A DNA stretch of 64,000 nt, from the NCBI GenBank assembly GCA_902580565.1, contig CACHLD010000001.1, positions 1 to 64,000 of the forward strand, read 5' to 3'. The notes beneath the pieces were generated by a model, which was given only the letters and a program-made list of their open reading frames with translations, did not search any database and had not been told where the DNA came from. Position numbers and translations under genes: made by a program. Source of the stretch: an uncultured Pelagibacteraceae bacterium (GTDB taxonomy: Bacteria > Pseudomonadota > Alphaproteobacteria > Pelagibacterales > Pelagibacteraceae). Shown here in pieces: positions 27,148 to 37,606 of the stretch (positions are counted from its first letter, which is position 1; each line of letters opens with the position of its first letter).

Positions 27148-28713
27148 ATGTTCAATAGAATTTTTCAGCTATTTAAAATTGCAAGAAAATTGTCCACTTC
27201 AGGCGCAATAGATACAATTAATCAAATATATAAAATACCATTTATAATTAATATTTTTTTTGTTGCTATTTCATTAGGTTCATCAAAAAAAAAATTTGAG
27301 GACAAAAAAAAACCTGGTGAAAAACTTTGTATTGCACTTGAAGGAATGGGAACAACATTTATCAAACTTGGTCAATTTCTTGCAACTAGACCTGATATTA
27401 TTGGAGAGGAACTTGCAAATAATTTAGAAAAACTCCAAGATAAATTACCTGCTTTTGAGACCTATGAAGCAAAAAAAATTATTAGAAAGGAAGTTGGAGA
27501 AATCCAATTTAATAATATTTTAGAACTTAGCGAGCCGATAGCTGCAGCTTCTATAGCACAAGTACATATCGCAAAAATTAAAAATGAAAATCAAAGTAAA
27601 GAAGTTGCAATTAAAATTTTAAGACCTGATATAGAAAAACTATTTAATGAAGAATTAGACGCTTTGATGTTGTTTGCTTATATAGTTGAAAACACAATCT
27701 CAAAATCTAAAAGACTAAAATTAGTTGAGGTAGTTCATTTACTTCGTGAAATTACCAATATAGAAATGGATCTTCGTTTTGAAGCAGCTGCAGCAAATGA
27801 ACTTTATGAAAATACTAAAAATGATAAGGGTTTTAATGTTCCACGTATATTTTGGAACTATACAACTAAAAGAATATTAACTCTGGATAAGGTAGAGGGT
27901 ATATCAATAAGAGAGTACGAAAAACTAAAAGATCAAGGAATAAACTTAAAAGAACTTGCTGAAAATCTAATTCAGCATTTCTTAAAACAAGCAGTTAATG
28001 ATGGTTTTTTTCATGGGGATATGCATCAAGGAAACTTATTTGTAGATCAAAAAGGAAATATAATTCCAGTAGATTTTGGTATTATGGGAAGACTTGATAA
28101 AAATAACAGAAAGTTTTTAGCTGAAATATTATATGGATTTATTCAAAGAGATTACAAGAAAGTAGCCGAAGTCCATTTTCAAGCCGGTTTAGTTCCTCAA
28201 GATGCTTCGAAAGAGGAATTCGCACAAGCATTAAGGTCAGTTGGTGAGCCAATTTTTGGTCAATCAATAAAGGATATATCTGGAGGTAATCTTTTGGCTC
28301 AACTTTTTGAGATTACAGAGAAATTTAATATGCCAACTCAAACTCCTTTACTTATTTTACAAAAAACAATGGTTGTAGTTGAGGGTGTGGCCAGAAAATT
28401 ATATCCAGAAACTAATATATGGGAAGTTTCTAGACCTGTCCTTGAGGATTGGTTAAAAAATATTAAAAGCCCAAAAAATACTTTTGATACTGCAATTAAT
28501 ACCTCTACTGAGATTATTAAAAGAATACCTAATTTTCCTGATTTTATGGACAAAGCTAATTATGCATTGCAATTAATGGCTGAGGGAAAACTAAATTTAG
28601 GGCCTGGAAACAACAAAAATATCGAAGCAGAACAAATGAGATTAAAAAATTTTAAAAACAATTTAATTATTGGTTTTTTAGGTATTGTAATTTTTATTTT
28701 ATTAGTATTTTAA
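27148..28713 (+). CDS. ubiB: UbiB-family ubiquinone biosynthesis protein (ABC1/ADCK atypical kinase)
   Basis: 521 residues. The KxGQ motif that defines the family is in FIKLGQFLATRPDIIG; the nucleotide-binding part has PIAAASIAQVHIAKI and VAIKILRPDI; the catalytic-like loop is FFHGDMHQGNLFVD, then PVDFGIMGRL. One hydrophobic helix at the C-terminus (IIGFLGIVIFILLVF, about residues 506-521) anchors it in the inner membrane. UbiB ATPase activity supports extraction of quinone precursors from the membrane for the ring-modifying enzymes. It is directly coupled to ubiE; coaBC follows after 6 bp. Confidence 0.95.
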   Translation: MFNRIFQLFKIARKLSTSGAIDTINQIYKIPFIINIFFVAISLGSSKKKFEDKKKPGEKLCIALEGMGTTFIKLGQFLATRPDIIGEELANNLEKLQDKLPAFETYEAKKIIRKEVGEIQFNNILELSEPIAAASIAQVHIAKIKNENQSKEVAIKILRPDIEKLFNEELDALMLFAYIVENTISKSKRLKLVEVVHLLREITNIEMDLRFEAAAANELYENTKNDKGFNVPRIFWNYTTKRILTLDKVEGISIREYEKLKDQGINLKELAENLIQHFLKQAVNDGFFHGDMHQGNLFVDQKGNIIPVDFGIMGRLDKNNRKFLAEILYGFIQRDYKKVAEVHFQAGLVPQDASKEEFAQALRSVGEPIFGQSIKDISGGNLLAQLFEITEKFNMPTQTPLLILQKTMVVVEGVARKLYPETNIWEVSRPVLEDWLKNIKSPKNTFDTAINTSTEIIKRIPNFPDFMDKANYALQLMAEGKLNLGPGNNKNIEAEQMRLKNFKNNLIIGFLGIVIFILLVF

Positions 28714-28719
28714 TTAGTT

Positions 28720-29946
28720 ATGGCTTTAAAAAATAAAAAAATTTTAATAATAATTGGTGGCGGTATATCCGCTTATAAATCTCTTGATCTAATTAGATTA
28801 CTTAAAAAAAATGATGCTGAAGTTAAAACTATTTTAACAAGAAGTGGAAAAGAATTTGTTACGCCATTATCTATTACTGCTCTTACAAAAAATAAAACAT
28901 TTGAAGACATTTTTGATATCAATACTGAAAGTGAAATCGATCATATCGCTCTCTCCAGGTGGTCTGATATAATTATAGTTTTACCTACTACTGCTAATTT
29001 TATGACGAAACTAAGTATTGGAAAAGCAGAGGATTTAGCTACTACAGTTTTACTTGCGTCAAACAAAGATATACTTCTGGTTCCAGCTATGAATGTAAGA
29101 ATGTGGTTGCATAAAGCTACACAAAATAATCTAAAAATTTTACAAGATTACGGTTATCGATTTGTAGGACCTGAAAAAGGAGAAATGGCTTGTGGGGAAT
29201 ATGGAGACGGAAAAATGTCGAGTCCTAGACAAATTCTGTCATATCTTAAAAAATACTTTAACCAAAAAGATTTAGTTAAAAGTAAAAATCTTAAAGCATT
29301 AGTAACAACTGGCCCTACTAAAGAATATATAGATCCGGTAAGATATATCTCAAATGAGTCCAGTGGAAAACAAGGGTTTGAAATAGCTTTAGCTCTAAAT
29401 AGATTAGGAGTTAAAACAAAGCTTATATCCGGACCATCAAAACTTGTTCCGCCAAAAGAAATTAAAATTGTGAATATAGTTTCTGCCTTAGAAATGATGA
29501 ATGAGGTAAAAAAGTCTTTACCTGTTGATATTGCTGTTTGTGCTGCAGCGGTTTCTGATTTTAAACCACGAGTTAAGAAAAAAAATAAGATAAAGAAAAA
29601 TAGCTTTAACGATATCTTAAAATTGGAAAAAAATCCTGATATTTTAGATTATTTAAGTAAAACAAATAAAATGAGACCAAAAATTGTAGTAGGATTTTCT
29701 GCTGAAACTGAAAATACAATTTCTAATTCAATACTAAAATTAAAAGAAAAATACTGTGATCTTATTGTATCTAACGATGTATCGAGTAAAAATTCAGGAT
29801 TTAACTCTGAATACAACAAAGTTTCTATAATTGATAAAAAAGGGAAAATAAAATCTATTTCAAAAAATAAAAAAAGCTATATTGCAGATAAAATAGCTAA
29901 AATTATATTAGATAAGATATTAATAAATGACAAAAATATTAATTAA
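28720..29946 (+). CDS. coaBC: Bifunctional phosphopantothenoylcysteine decarboxylase / phosphopantothenate-cysteine ligase
   Basis: 408 residues, both domains present. CoaC flavoprotein (1-185): GGGISAYKSLDLIRLL, the catalytic His in IDHIALSRWSD, VPAMNVRMW and the substrate clamp ACGEYGDGKM. CoaB (190-408): TTGPTKEYIDPVRYISNESSGKQG, AAAVSDFKPR with the Lys-rich loop after it, and VGFSAETEN. It makes 4'-phosphopantetheine from phosphopantothenate, Cys and CTP for coenzyme A. It lies in the ubiE-ubiB-coaBC-dut run and overlaps dut by 20 bp. Confidence 0.96.
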   Translation: MALKNKKILIIIGGGISAYKSLDLIRLLKKNDAEVKTILTRSGKEFVTPLSITALTKNKTFEDIFDINTESEIDHIALSRWSDIIIVLPTTANFMTKLSIGKAEDLATTVLLASNKDILLVPAMNVRMWLHKATQNNLKILQDYGYRFVGPEKGEMACGEYGDGKMSSPRQILSYLKKYFNQKDLVKSKNLKALVTTGPTKEYIDPVRYISNESSGKQGFEIALALNRLGVKTKLISGPSKLVPPKEIKIVNIVSALEMMNEVKKSLPVDIAVCAAAVSDFKPRVKKKNKIKKNSFNDILKLEKNPDILDYLSKTNKMRPKIVVGFSAETENTISNSILKLKEKYCDLIVSNDVSSKNSGFNSEYNKVSIIDKKGKIKSISKNKKSYIADKIAKIILDKILINDKNIN

Positions 29947-30367
29947 AAGATTATCTAAAAAAATACCTTTACCTAAATATGCAACAAGCGGCTCCTCTGG
30001 AATGGATCTGTCTGCTAATACAGATATAGACATTAAAATAAAACCAGGGGATATTTCAATTATTTCAACAGGTCTGTCAGTATCAATTCCAGAGGGTTTC
30101 GAGGTACAAATTAGACCAAGATCAGGTTTAGCTGCTAAACAAAAAATTAGCGTTTTAAATACTCCTGGAACAATTGATGCAGACTATAGAGGTGAAATAA
30201 AAGTTATATTAGTAAATCATGGAGAAAAAGATTTTATAGTTGAACAAGGTCTTAGAATTGCTCAAATGGTTTTATGTCCAATAATAAAGGCTGAAATTAA
30301 AGAAGTAGATAATTTAGAGGATACAAATAGAGGAAAAGGTGGATTTGGATCTACTGGAACAAAATAA
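29927..30367 (+). CDS. dut: dUTP diphosphatase
   Basis: 146 residues, trimeric all-beta dUTPase. The five motifs are present: SSGMDLSAN, PRSGLAAK, NTPGTIDADYRGEIKVILVNHG (motif 3, with the catalytic Asp and the Tyr of the uracil pocket), RIAQMVL, and RGKGGFGSTG. It hydrolyses dUTP to dUMP and pyrophosphate, keeping uracil out of DNA and supplying thymidylate synthesis. Its ATG lies inside the coaBC end; coaBC-dut adjacency is common in Proteobacteria. Confidence 0.97.
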   Translation: MTKILIKRLSKKIPLPKYATSGSSGMDLSANTDIDIKIKPGDISIISTGLSVSIPEGFEVQIRPRSGLAAKQKISVLNTPGTIDADYRGEIKVILVNHGEKDFIVEQGLRIAQMVLCPIIKAEIKEVDNLEDTNRGKGGFGSTGTK

Positions 30368-30372
30368 TATAG

Positions 30373-31119
30373 ATGAGTCAAACCCAGCTTAAGTATTTTA
30401 AACGATTTGAAAAACAAATTATTTTAAAAAATATTGGTTTAGCAGGACAAAAAAAAATAAAATCCGGAAATGTTTTAATCATTGGAATAGGGGGATTAGG
30501 ATGTCCGTTGACAACTTATTTAGCAGCTTCAGGAATTGGAAAAATTGGGATAGTTGACTTTGATAAAATTGAGATTTCAAATTTAAATAGACAAGTGCTT
30601 TTCAATGAAAATGATATTGGAAAGTTTAAAATCTCTCAAGCAAAGAAAGTAATTACTAAATTAAATAAAGATTTAAAATTAGTTCTTTTTAAAAGTAAAG
30701 TTACTAAAAAGAATATAAAAAAAATTTGTGATAAATTTGATATCATATGTGATGGTACTGATAACTATAATACTAGGTATCTGATTAATGATTATTGCCG
30801 AAAAGAAAAAAAAATACTTATTACATCAGCTATAAGTAAATTTGATGGTCAGATAATGAAATTTAATTTTAAAAAAAAAGGGCCTTGTTATAGATGCTTT
30901 ATGCCTAACCCTCCAGATGAAAAAAATAATTGTCAAACTGAAGGGATATTCTCACCTGTTGCAGGTATTATGGGATCGCTGCAGGCAAATGAAGTATTGA
31001 AGACAATATTAAATACAAAAGATGATTTGACTAATAAGTTGCTTATTTTTAATAGTTTAAAAACAGAATTTAGAAAATCAACAATTTCGATTAATCCAAA
31101 ATGCTTAAATAAATGTTAA
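30373..31119 (+). CDS. ThiF/MoeB/HesA-family adenylyltransferase
   Basis: 248 residues, E1-like fold. Nucleotide-binding motif VLIIGIGGLGCPLTTYLAASGIG, then DFDKIEISNLNRQVLF, the Asp-rich ICDGTDNYNTRYLINDYC, and a zinc site of two Cys pairs (CYRC, and CLNKC at the end). These proteins adenylate the C-terminal Gly of a ubiquitin-like sulfur carrier (ThiS or MoaD). No C-terminal rhodanese domain is present, and no carrier gene is next to it, so thiamine and molybdopterin roles cannot be separated. It is in the same direction as dut, 5 bp downstream, and overlaps the SH3 gene by 7 bp. Confidence 0.88.
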   Translation: MSQTQLKYFKRFEKQIILKNIGLAGQKKIKSGNVLIIGIGGLGCPLTTYLAASGIGKIGIVDFDKIEISNLNRQVLFNENDIGKFKISQAKKVITKLNKDLKLVLFKSKVTKKNIKKICDKFDIICDGTDNYNTRYLINDYCRKEKKILITSAISKFDGQIMKFNFKKKGPCYRCFMPNPPDEKNNCQTEGIFSPVAGIMGSLQANEVLKTILNTKDDLTNKLLIFNSLKTEFRKSTISINPKCLNKC

Positions 31120-31559
31120 GGACTTTATTAATTATTACAAATATTTTATTCATACAAAATACTTGCTTATCTGATAATGAATATTTTTTAACTTTACGAT
31201 ATGATCAGGTAAATCTAAGACAAGGCCCTTCAAGCGAATACCCTGTAAAAATTTTTTATAAAAAAAAGTATTTACCTGTATTGGTTCAAGATCAATCAGA
31301 TAATTTTAGAAAAATTAGAGATCATGAAAATAATACTGGATGGATACATGTCTCTCAATTATCTAAGAAAAAAGCTGCAATTATAATTGATGAAGAGCAA
31401 ATGATGTTCAGCGGTCCTACGATTTATTCTAAACCCATAGCTAAATTGGAAATAGGAAGGCTGGTTAACATTTCAAAATGTGAAGATAAGTGGTGCAAAA
31501 TTAAAACAAATAAATTTAAAGGCTGGATTAAAAAGGAGAGCCTTTGGGGACTTCTTTAG
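31113..31559 (+). CDS. Secreted bacterial SH3-domain protein
   Basis: 148 residues with an N-terminal signal peptide (about 1-19, ending CLS). Two SH3-like repeats follow: residues about 24-82 (LRYDQVNLRQGPSSEYPV and DHENNTGWIHVSQLS) and 88-147 (MFSGPTIYSKPIAKLEIG and WCKIKTNKFKGWIKKESLWGLL). Such bacterial SH3 proteins sit in the periplasm and often bind cell-wall peptides; no enzyme domain is present. It overlaps the preceding ThiF-family gene by 7 bp and ends 4 bp into the convergent DUF2061 gene (shared TTAG, giving stop TAG on one strand and TAA on the other). Specific role unknown. Confidence 0.8.
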   Translation: MLRTLLIITNILFIQNTCLSDNEYFLTLRYDQVNLRQGPSSEYPVKIFYKKKYLPVLVQDQSDNFRKIRDHENNTGWIHVSQLSKKKAAIIIDEEQMMFSGPTIYSKPIAKLEIGRLVNISKCEDKWCKIKTNKFKGWIKKESLWGLL

Positions 31560-31810
31560 CTACCAATTTTATTTGCAACTTTTGACGCCCAAAATTTATC
31601 AAGTAAAAAGTACCATACAGCATTAGCTAACGGCTCAACTATTGCATCAGTAAGAGCAATCATAAAAGAAACGTTAGCTATTAACATCAGAACCGTAATA
31701 GCTATTGCAAAGTGACCAATCGTATAAATTATTGTTCTTAAAATTGACCCTTTGTTATTTTTATATATGTCTTTCGCTGCGTTAAAAATTCCACCAGTTA
31801 ATTCAGTCAT
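31556..31810 (-). CDS. DUF2061-like small membrane protein
   Basis: 84 residues with two hydrophobic helices: GHFAIAITVLMLIANVSFMIAL, and an amphipathic one around ANAVWYFLLDKFW. The pattern RTIIYTIGHF, a first helix, an acidic residue in DAIVEPLANAVWYFLLDKFW, matches DUF2061 membrane proteins. No function is known for the family. It lies one base downstream of katG on the same strand, so it is very probably co-transcribed with it; a link to peroxide defence is context only. Confidence 0.6.
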   Translation of the reverse strand: MTELTGGIFNAAKDIYKNNKGSILRTIIYTIGHFAIAITVLMLIANVSFMIALTDAIVEPLANAVWYFLLDKFWASKVANKIGS

Positions 31811-31811
31811 A

Positions 31812-34034
<2,223 letters not shown>

Positions 34035-34044
34035 TAAAAGATGG

Positions 34045-34467
34045 CTATTTTTGAATTCTGATTACAACTTCAAGATTCTTAATCTTTTTGCCCTTTGGAG
34101 GTATTGGAACTTTGCTTAGTTTTATTTGGCTATGATGAATATCGGTAAGTTCTTTACTTCCTTCATCATAAAAATGGTGGTGCGACTTAATGTTCGTATC
34201 ATAGTAACTCTTATTTTTACTAGTTAAAATTTCTTTTAAGTATCCAGCACAAGTAAATGCTTCAACTGTGTTATAAATTGTTGCTAAGGAGACTTTGTTA
34301 GCTCCATTTTTATTTATTTTTTTATTTAATGTCTCAACTGTAAAATGAAAAGTTTTATCACTATCAAATAAACTTTTAGCTATTAAAACTCTTTGTTGAG
34401 TGGGTCTTAGGCCCGAACTTCTCAACTTTTTTATTATTTCGTTTTTTTGGTTCATAAAATTAGCCAT
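34045..34467 (-). CDS. irr: Iron response regulator Irr (Fur superfamily)
   Basis: 140 residues. Winged-helix DNA-binding part: SGLRPTQQRVLIAKSLF and SLATIYNTVEAFTCAGYLKEI. Dimer/haem region: YYDTNIKSHHHFYDEGSKELTDI, whose SHHHF plus Tyr/Asp pattern and SLAT-YNT-F-AG-L wording are those of rhizobial Irr and not of Fur or PerR. Irr senses haem status and represses or activates iron genes. The start could also be ATG 34455. Downstream on the same strand is katG; divergent upstream is fabA-fabB-fabI, a neighbourhood also seen in rhizobia. A separate Fur-type gene is at 49658-50077. Confidence 0.87.
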   Translation of the reverse strand: MANFMNQKNEIIKKLRSSGLRPTQQRVLIAKSLFDSDKTFHFTVETLNKKINKNGANKVSLATIYNTVEAFTCAGYLKEILTSKNKSYYDTNIKSHHHFYDEGSKELTDIHHSQIKLSKVPIPPKGKKIKNLEVVIRIQK

Positions 34468-34488
34468 TTATTGATATAATTTATAATT

Positions 34489-34512
34489 ATTTATATAAAA
34501 TTGTATATAAAT
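34489..34512. promoter_or_regulatory. AT-only palindrome in the irr-fabA divergent spacer
   Basis: ATTTATATA (34489-34497) and TATATAAAT (34504-34512) are perfect inverted arms with a 6-base gap in the 70-bp spacer. A second string at 34481-34495 (TTATAATTATTTATA) partly resembles a 7-1-7 Fur-family site. The whole spacer is almost only A and T, so both may be chance or simply overlapping promoters. Confidence 0.3.
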
Positions 34513-34537
34513 CAAGTAAAAACTACTAACTTAATCT

Positions 34538-35041
34538 ATGCAAAAAAATAGCTTTAATTACGAAGAGTTAATTGCTTGTGGTAAAGGTGATTTATTTGGA
34601 GAAGGAAATGCAAAACTTCCATTGCCTCCAATGTTAATGTTTGACAGAATAACCCAGATAAAAAAGGACCTTGGTGAATTTAAAAAAGGATATATTAAAG
34701 CCGAATTAGATATCAAAGAAAGTTTATGGTTCTTTGATTGTCACTTCCAAAATGATCCGGTTATGCCCGGTTGTCTAGGGCTAGATGCAATGTGGCAGTT
34801 AGTAGGTTTTTATTTAGGGTGGATAGGCGAACCAGGTAAAGGTAGAGCATTAGGTGTTAGTTCTGTAAAATTTACTGGAGAGGTGCTTAAAAAAGTAAAA
34901 ATGGCTACTTACGAGATAGATATGAAAAGAATTTTAAAAAAAGAAGGTGCTGTTGTAGGACTTGCTGATGGTATACTAAATGCTGATGGAAAAACAATTT
35001 ACAAAGCGGAAAACTTAAAAGTGGGGCTGTTTAAATCATGA
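34538..35041 (+). CDS. fabA: 3-hydroxydecanoyl-ACP dehydratase/isomerase
   Basis: 167 residues, near E. coli FabA (172). Catalytic His69 in [25 protein letters not shown] and Asp83 in the same block; the [15 protein letters not shown] strand follows. It dehydrates 3-hydroxydecanoyl-ACP and isomerises trans-2 to cis-3-decenoyl-ACP, the branch point to unsaturated fatty acids. It is the first gene of fabA-fabB-fabI, overlapping fabB by 4 bp (ATGA). It is divergent from irr over 70 bp of AT-only DNA that must hold promoters for both. Confidence 0.97.
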   Translation: MQKNSFNYEELIACGKGDLFGEGNAKLPLPPMLMFDRITQIKKDLGEFKKGYIKAELDIKESLWFFDCHFQNDPVMPGCLGLDAMWQLVGFYLGWIGEPGKGRALGVSSVKFTGEVLKKVKMATYEIDMKRILKKEGAVVGLADGILNADGKTIYKAENLKVGLFKS

Positions 35042-36252
35042 AACGAGTAGTTGTAACAGGAATAGGAATAGTGTCTTGTTTAGGTAATAATCAAGACGAA
35101 GTTTATAAATCCCTTTTAAATTCAAAATCTGGAATAACGTTCTCAGAAGAGTACAAAGAATATAATTTAAAAAGTCATGTACATGGAAAACCAAATATAA
35201 AACTTGAAGATTATGTTGATAGAAAATTTATAAGATTTATGGGTCCGGGTTCAGCCTACAATTATGTTTCTATGAAAGAAGCTGTTAAAGACTCTGGATT
35301 AGAGGAAAAAGAAGTAAGTAATATTTATACAGGAATGATTATGGGCTCAGGTGGTCCCTCTATTGAAAATGTTATACTAGCGGCAGATAAAACAAGAGAT
35401 AAAAGCCCCAAGAGAATGGGGCCTTTTGTAGTTCCAAGAACAATGTCTAGTACCGCCTCAGCAACTTTAGCTGTTCCTTTTAAAATTAAAGGAGTGAACT
35501 ATACTATTAGTTCGGCGTGTGCAACTAGTGGACATTGTATTGGTAACGCAATGGAGTTAATTCAATTGGGTAAGCAAAAAATTATTTTTGCAGGTGGAAG
35601 TGATGAAGTTCACTTTGCAATGACCGCAATGTTTGATGCAATGACTGCATTATCTTCTAAATATAATGATACGCCAGAAAACGCATCGAGACCTTACGAT
35701 AAAACAAGAGATGGTTTTGTTATATCTGGTGGAGGAGGTGTAGTAGTGTTAGAAGAGTATGAACACGCAAAAGCAAGAGGCGCAAAAATTTATGCTGAAC
35801 TTACAGGCTATGGAGCAACATCTGACGGTTATGATATGGTTGCACCATCAGGTGAAGGAGCTGTTAGATGTATGAAGATGGCTTTAAGCACTTCAAAAGA
35901 TAAGATTGATTATATAAATACTCATGGAACTTCTACTCCTGTAGGAGACATTACCGAATTAAAAGCAGTAGGAGAAGTATTTAAAGAATATAAACCAAAA
36001 ATAAGTTCGACTAAGTCTTTGGCTGGTCATTCTTTAGGTGCAACTTCGGTTCACGAAGCTGTTTATAGCTTAATTATGATGAAAAATAATTTTATTGCTG
36101 CGTCAGCAAACATAAATGATATGGACGATGAAGCTAAGAAATATCCGATTGTTACTAAAGTCGAAAAAGATATAAATTTAAATGCAGTAATGTCAAATAG
36201 TTTTGGTTTTGGTGGAACCAATGCAACTCTAGTTTTTGAAAAGGTAAAATAA
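35038..36252 (+). CDS. fabB: 3-oxoacyl-ACP synthase I
   Basis: 404 residues. Thiolase-fold condensing enzyme with the Cys-His-His triad: Cys161 in [12 protein letters not shown], His in [12 protein letters not shown] and His in [13 protein letters not shown]; the ending [16 protein letters not shown] is typical. Adjacency to fabA identifies it as FabB, which elongates cis-3-decenoyl-ACP, rather than FabF. The fabI ATG directly follows its stop. Cytoplasmic, type II fatty-acid synthesis. Confidence 0.96.
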   Translation: MKRVVVTGIGIVSCLGNNQDEVYKSLLNSKSGITFSEEYKEYNLKSHVHGKPNIKLEDYVDRKFIRFMGPGSAYNYVSMKEAVKDSGLEEKEVSNIYTGMIMGSGGPSIENVILAADKTRDKSPKRMGPFVVPRTMSSTASATLAVPFKIKGVNYTISSACATSGHCIGNAMELIQLGKQKIIFAGGSDEVHFAMTAMFDAMTALSSKYNDTPENASRPYDKTRDGFVISGGGGVVVLEEYEHAKARGAKIYAELTGYGATSDGYDMVAPSGEGAVRCMKMALSTSKDKIDYINTHGTSTPVGDITELKAVGEVFKEYKPKISSTKSLAGHSLGATSVHEAVYSLIMMKNNFIAASANINDMDDEAKKYPIVTKVEKDINLNAVMSNSFGFGGTNATLVFEKVK

Positions 36253-37038
36253 ATGAGTCTAATGAAGGGAAAAAAGGGATTAATAATGGGAGTTGCAAAT
36301 GAACGTTCTATTGCCTGGGGAATTTCGCAAAAACTTTCGGAAGCTGGAGCAGAATTGGCTTTTACATATCTTGGAGATGCATTAAAGAAAAGAGTGGTGC
36401 CTTTAGCAGAAAAAGTTAAATCAAATATTACTTTGAGCTGTGATGTAGAAAAGAAAGCAGATATTGAGAAACTTTTCCAAGATATCAAATCCAAATGGGG
36501 TCAAATAGATTTTGTTGTTCATGCTATAGCTTTTTCTGATAAATCTGAATTATCTGGAGAATATCTCAACACATCGAGGGAAAATTTTTTAAAGAGTATG
36601 TTGATATCTTGTTTTTCTTTTACCGAAGTTGCTAGAGAAGCGTCAAATATAATGAAAGAAAATGGAAGTCTTCTTACTTTAACTTACGAGTCTACAAAAG
36701 CGATACCAAATTATAATGTAATGGGTGTTTGTAAGTCTGCTCTTGAAGCAAGCGTTAAATATTTAGCTAGAGATTTAGGAGAAAAAAAAATAAGAGTAAA
36801 CGCTATTAGCGCTGGTCCTATTAAAACTTTAGCAGCCTCAGCGATAGGTGATGCTAAATTTTTGTATAAATGGAATGAAGACCATTCTTTTTTAAAAAGA
36901 AATGTAGATATTCATGATGTTGGAAACTCTGCATTGTATTTAGTAAGCGATTTAGCCGCCGGTGTTACTGGTGAAATTCATTATGTAGACGCAGGCTATA
37001 ATAAAGTTGGAATGCCTAATCCAAAAAATATTTCCTGA
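36253..37038 (+). CDS. fabI: Enoyl-ACP reductase (NADH)
   Basis: 261 residues, atypical short-chain reductase. GLIMGVANERSIAWGISQKLSEAGA (cofactor loop) is at the start, FVVHAIAFSDKSELSG in the middle, and the catalytic Tyr-x6-Tyr-type arrangement is in LTYESTKAIPNYNVMGVCKSALEAS, with Tyr and Lys seven apart. It reduces trans-2-enoyl-ACP in each elongation cycle. One residue fewer than usual separates the two tyrosines (ESTKAIPNYN against the common xGAERxxPNYN). It is the last gene of the fabA-fabB-fabI operon. A 52-bp AT-rich gap with an 8-bp inverted repeat (37044-37051 and 37058-37065) follows; it lacks a T-run. Confidence 0.95.
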   Translation: MSLMKGKKGLIMGVANERSIAWGISQKLSEAGAELAFTYLGDALKKRVVPLAEKVKSNITLSCDVEKKADIEKLFQDIKSKWGQIDFVVHAIAFSDKSELSGEYLNTSRENFLKSMLISCFSFTEVAREASNIMKENGSLLTLTYESTKAIPNYNVMGVCKSALEASVKYLARDLGEKKIRVNAISAGPIKTLAASAIGDAKFLYKWNEDHSFLKRNVDIHDVGNSALYLVSDLAAGVTGEIHYVDAGYNKVGMPNPKNIS

Positions 37039-37090
37039 CCTGCTAATTTAACATACCTTAAATTATAAATTAAAAGTTAATGATAGATTG

Positions 37091-37606
37091 ATGATAGATT
37101 TAAATAAAAAAGTAAAAGATAAATTAGAAAGCTTCTTTGATTGGATAAAAGGGGCTGAACTTGTAGAATTAAAAACCTGCAATATTGAGGAAGATCCAGT
37201 TAGACCTGAACTTGATTTAAATTTTCGTACTAGCTATGGTCGAAAAATTTATGGTGTAAAGTATAAAAAAGAGATTTGTGCAATAATGTGCTTCGGATAT
37301 ACAAATGAGATTCCTAAAAGCGTACAAGAACTTGATTTAATGAGTAAAGATGCTCATTTGCAAAGTACTTTAAGAGATAGAAATGTTGGAAAAATTGCTG
37401 TTGCTTATACTGTATGGTCTAAGAAAAAGGGAGGTGGAAAACTAATTGTAAGTGAGGTATTTAAAAAAATTAAAAAATCTAATCATTTAAATAGATTAGT
37501 AACTTTGTCTCCACTAACTGATATGGCGAGAAATTTTCACTTAAGAAATGGCGCTTTTGAGCTACAGGTAAATAAAGAAACTCAAAACTTTGAATACAAG
37601 ATTTAG
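37091..37606 (+). CDS. Unrecognised protein, GNAT-like C-terminal half
   Basis: 171 residues from ATG 37091 (TTG 37088 in frame just before). I do not recognise a named family. The C-terminal part, [21 protein letters not shown] then [24 protein letters not shown], has the shape of a GNAT acetyltransferase: a basic, glycine-rich acyl-CoA loop before a helix, a strand, then a helix and NGAFEL like the usual GF strand. The N-terminal half is not recognisable. No signal peptide or membrane helix. It follows fabI after 52 bp and converges on pnp with a 4-bp stop overlap. A tandem ATGATAGATT pair at 37080-37100 spans the start. Confidence 0.55.
   Translation: MIDLNKKVKDKLESFFDWIKGAELVELKTCNIEEDPVRPELDLNFRTSYGRKIYGVKYKKEICAIMCFGYTNEIPKSVQELDLMSKDAHLQSTLRDRNVGKIAVAYTVWSKKKGGGKLIVSEVFKKIKKSNHLNRLVTLSPLTDMARNFHLRNGAFELQVNKETQNFEYKI

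Noticed and set aside
37080-37100. ATGATAGATT tandem pair as a mobile-element target duplication
   Set aside because: Only two 10-base copies one base apart and nothing inserted between them.
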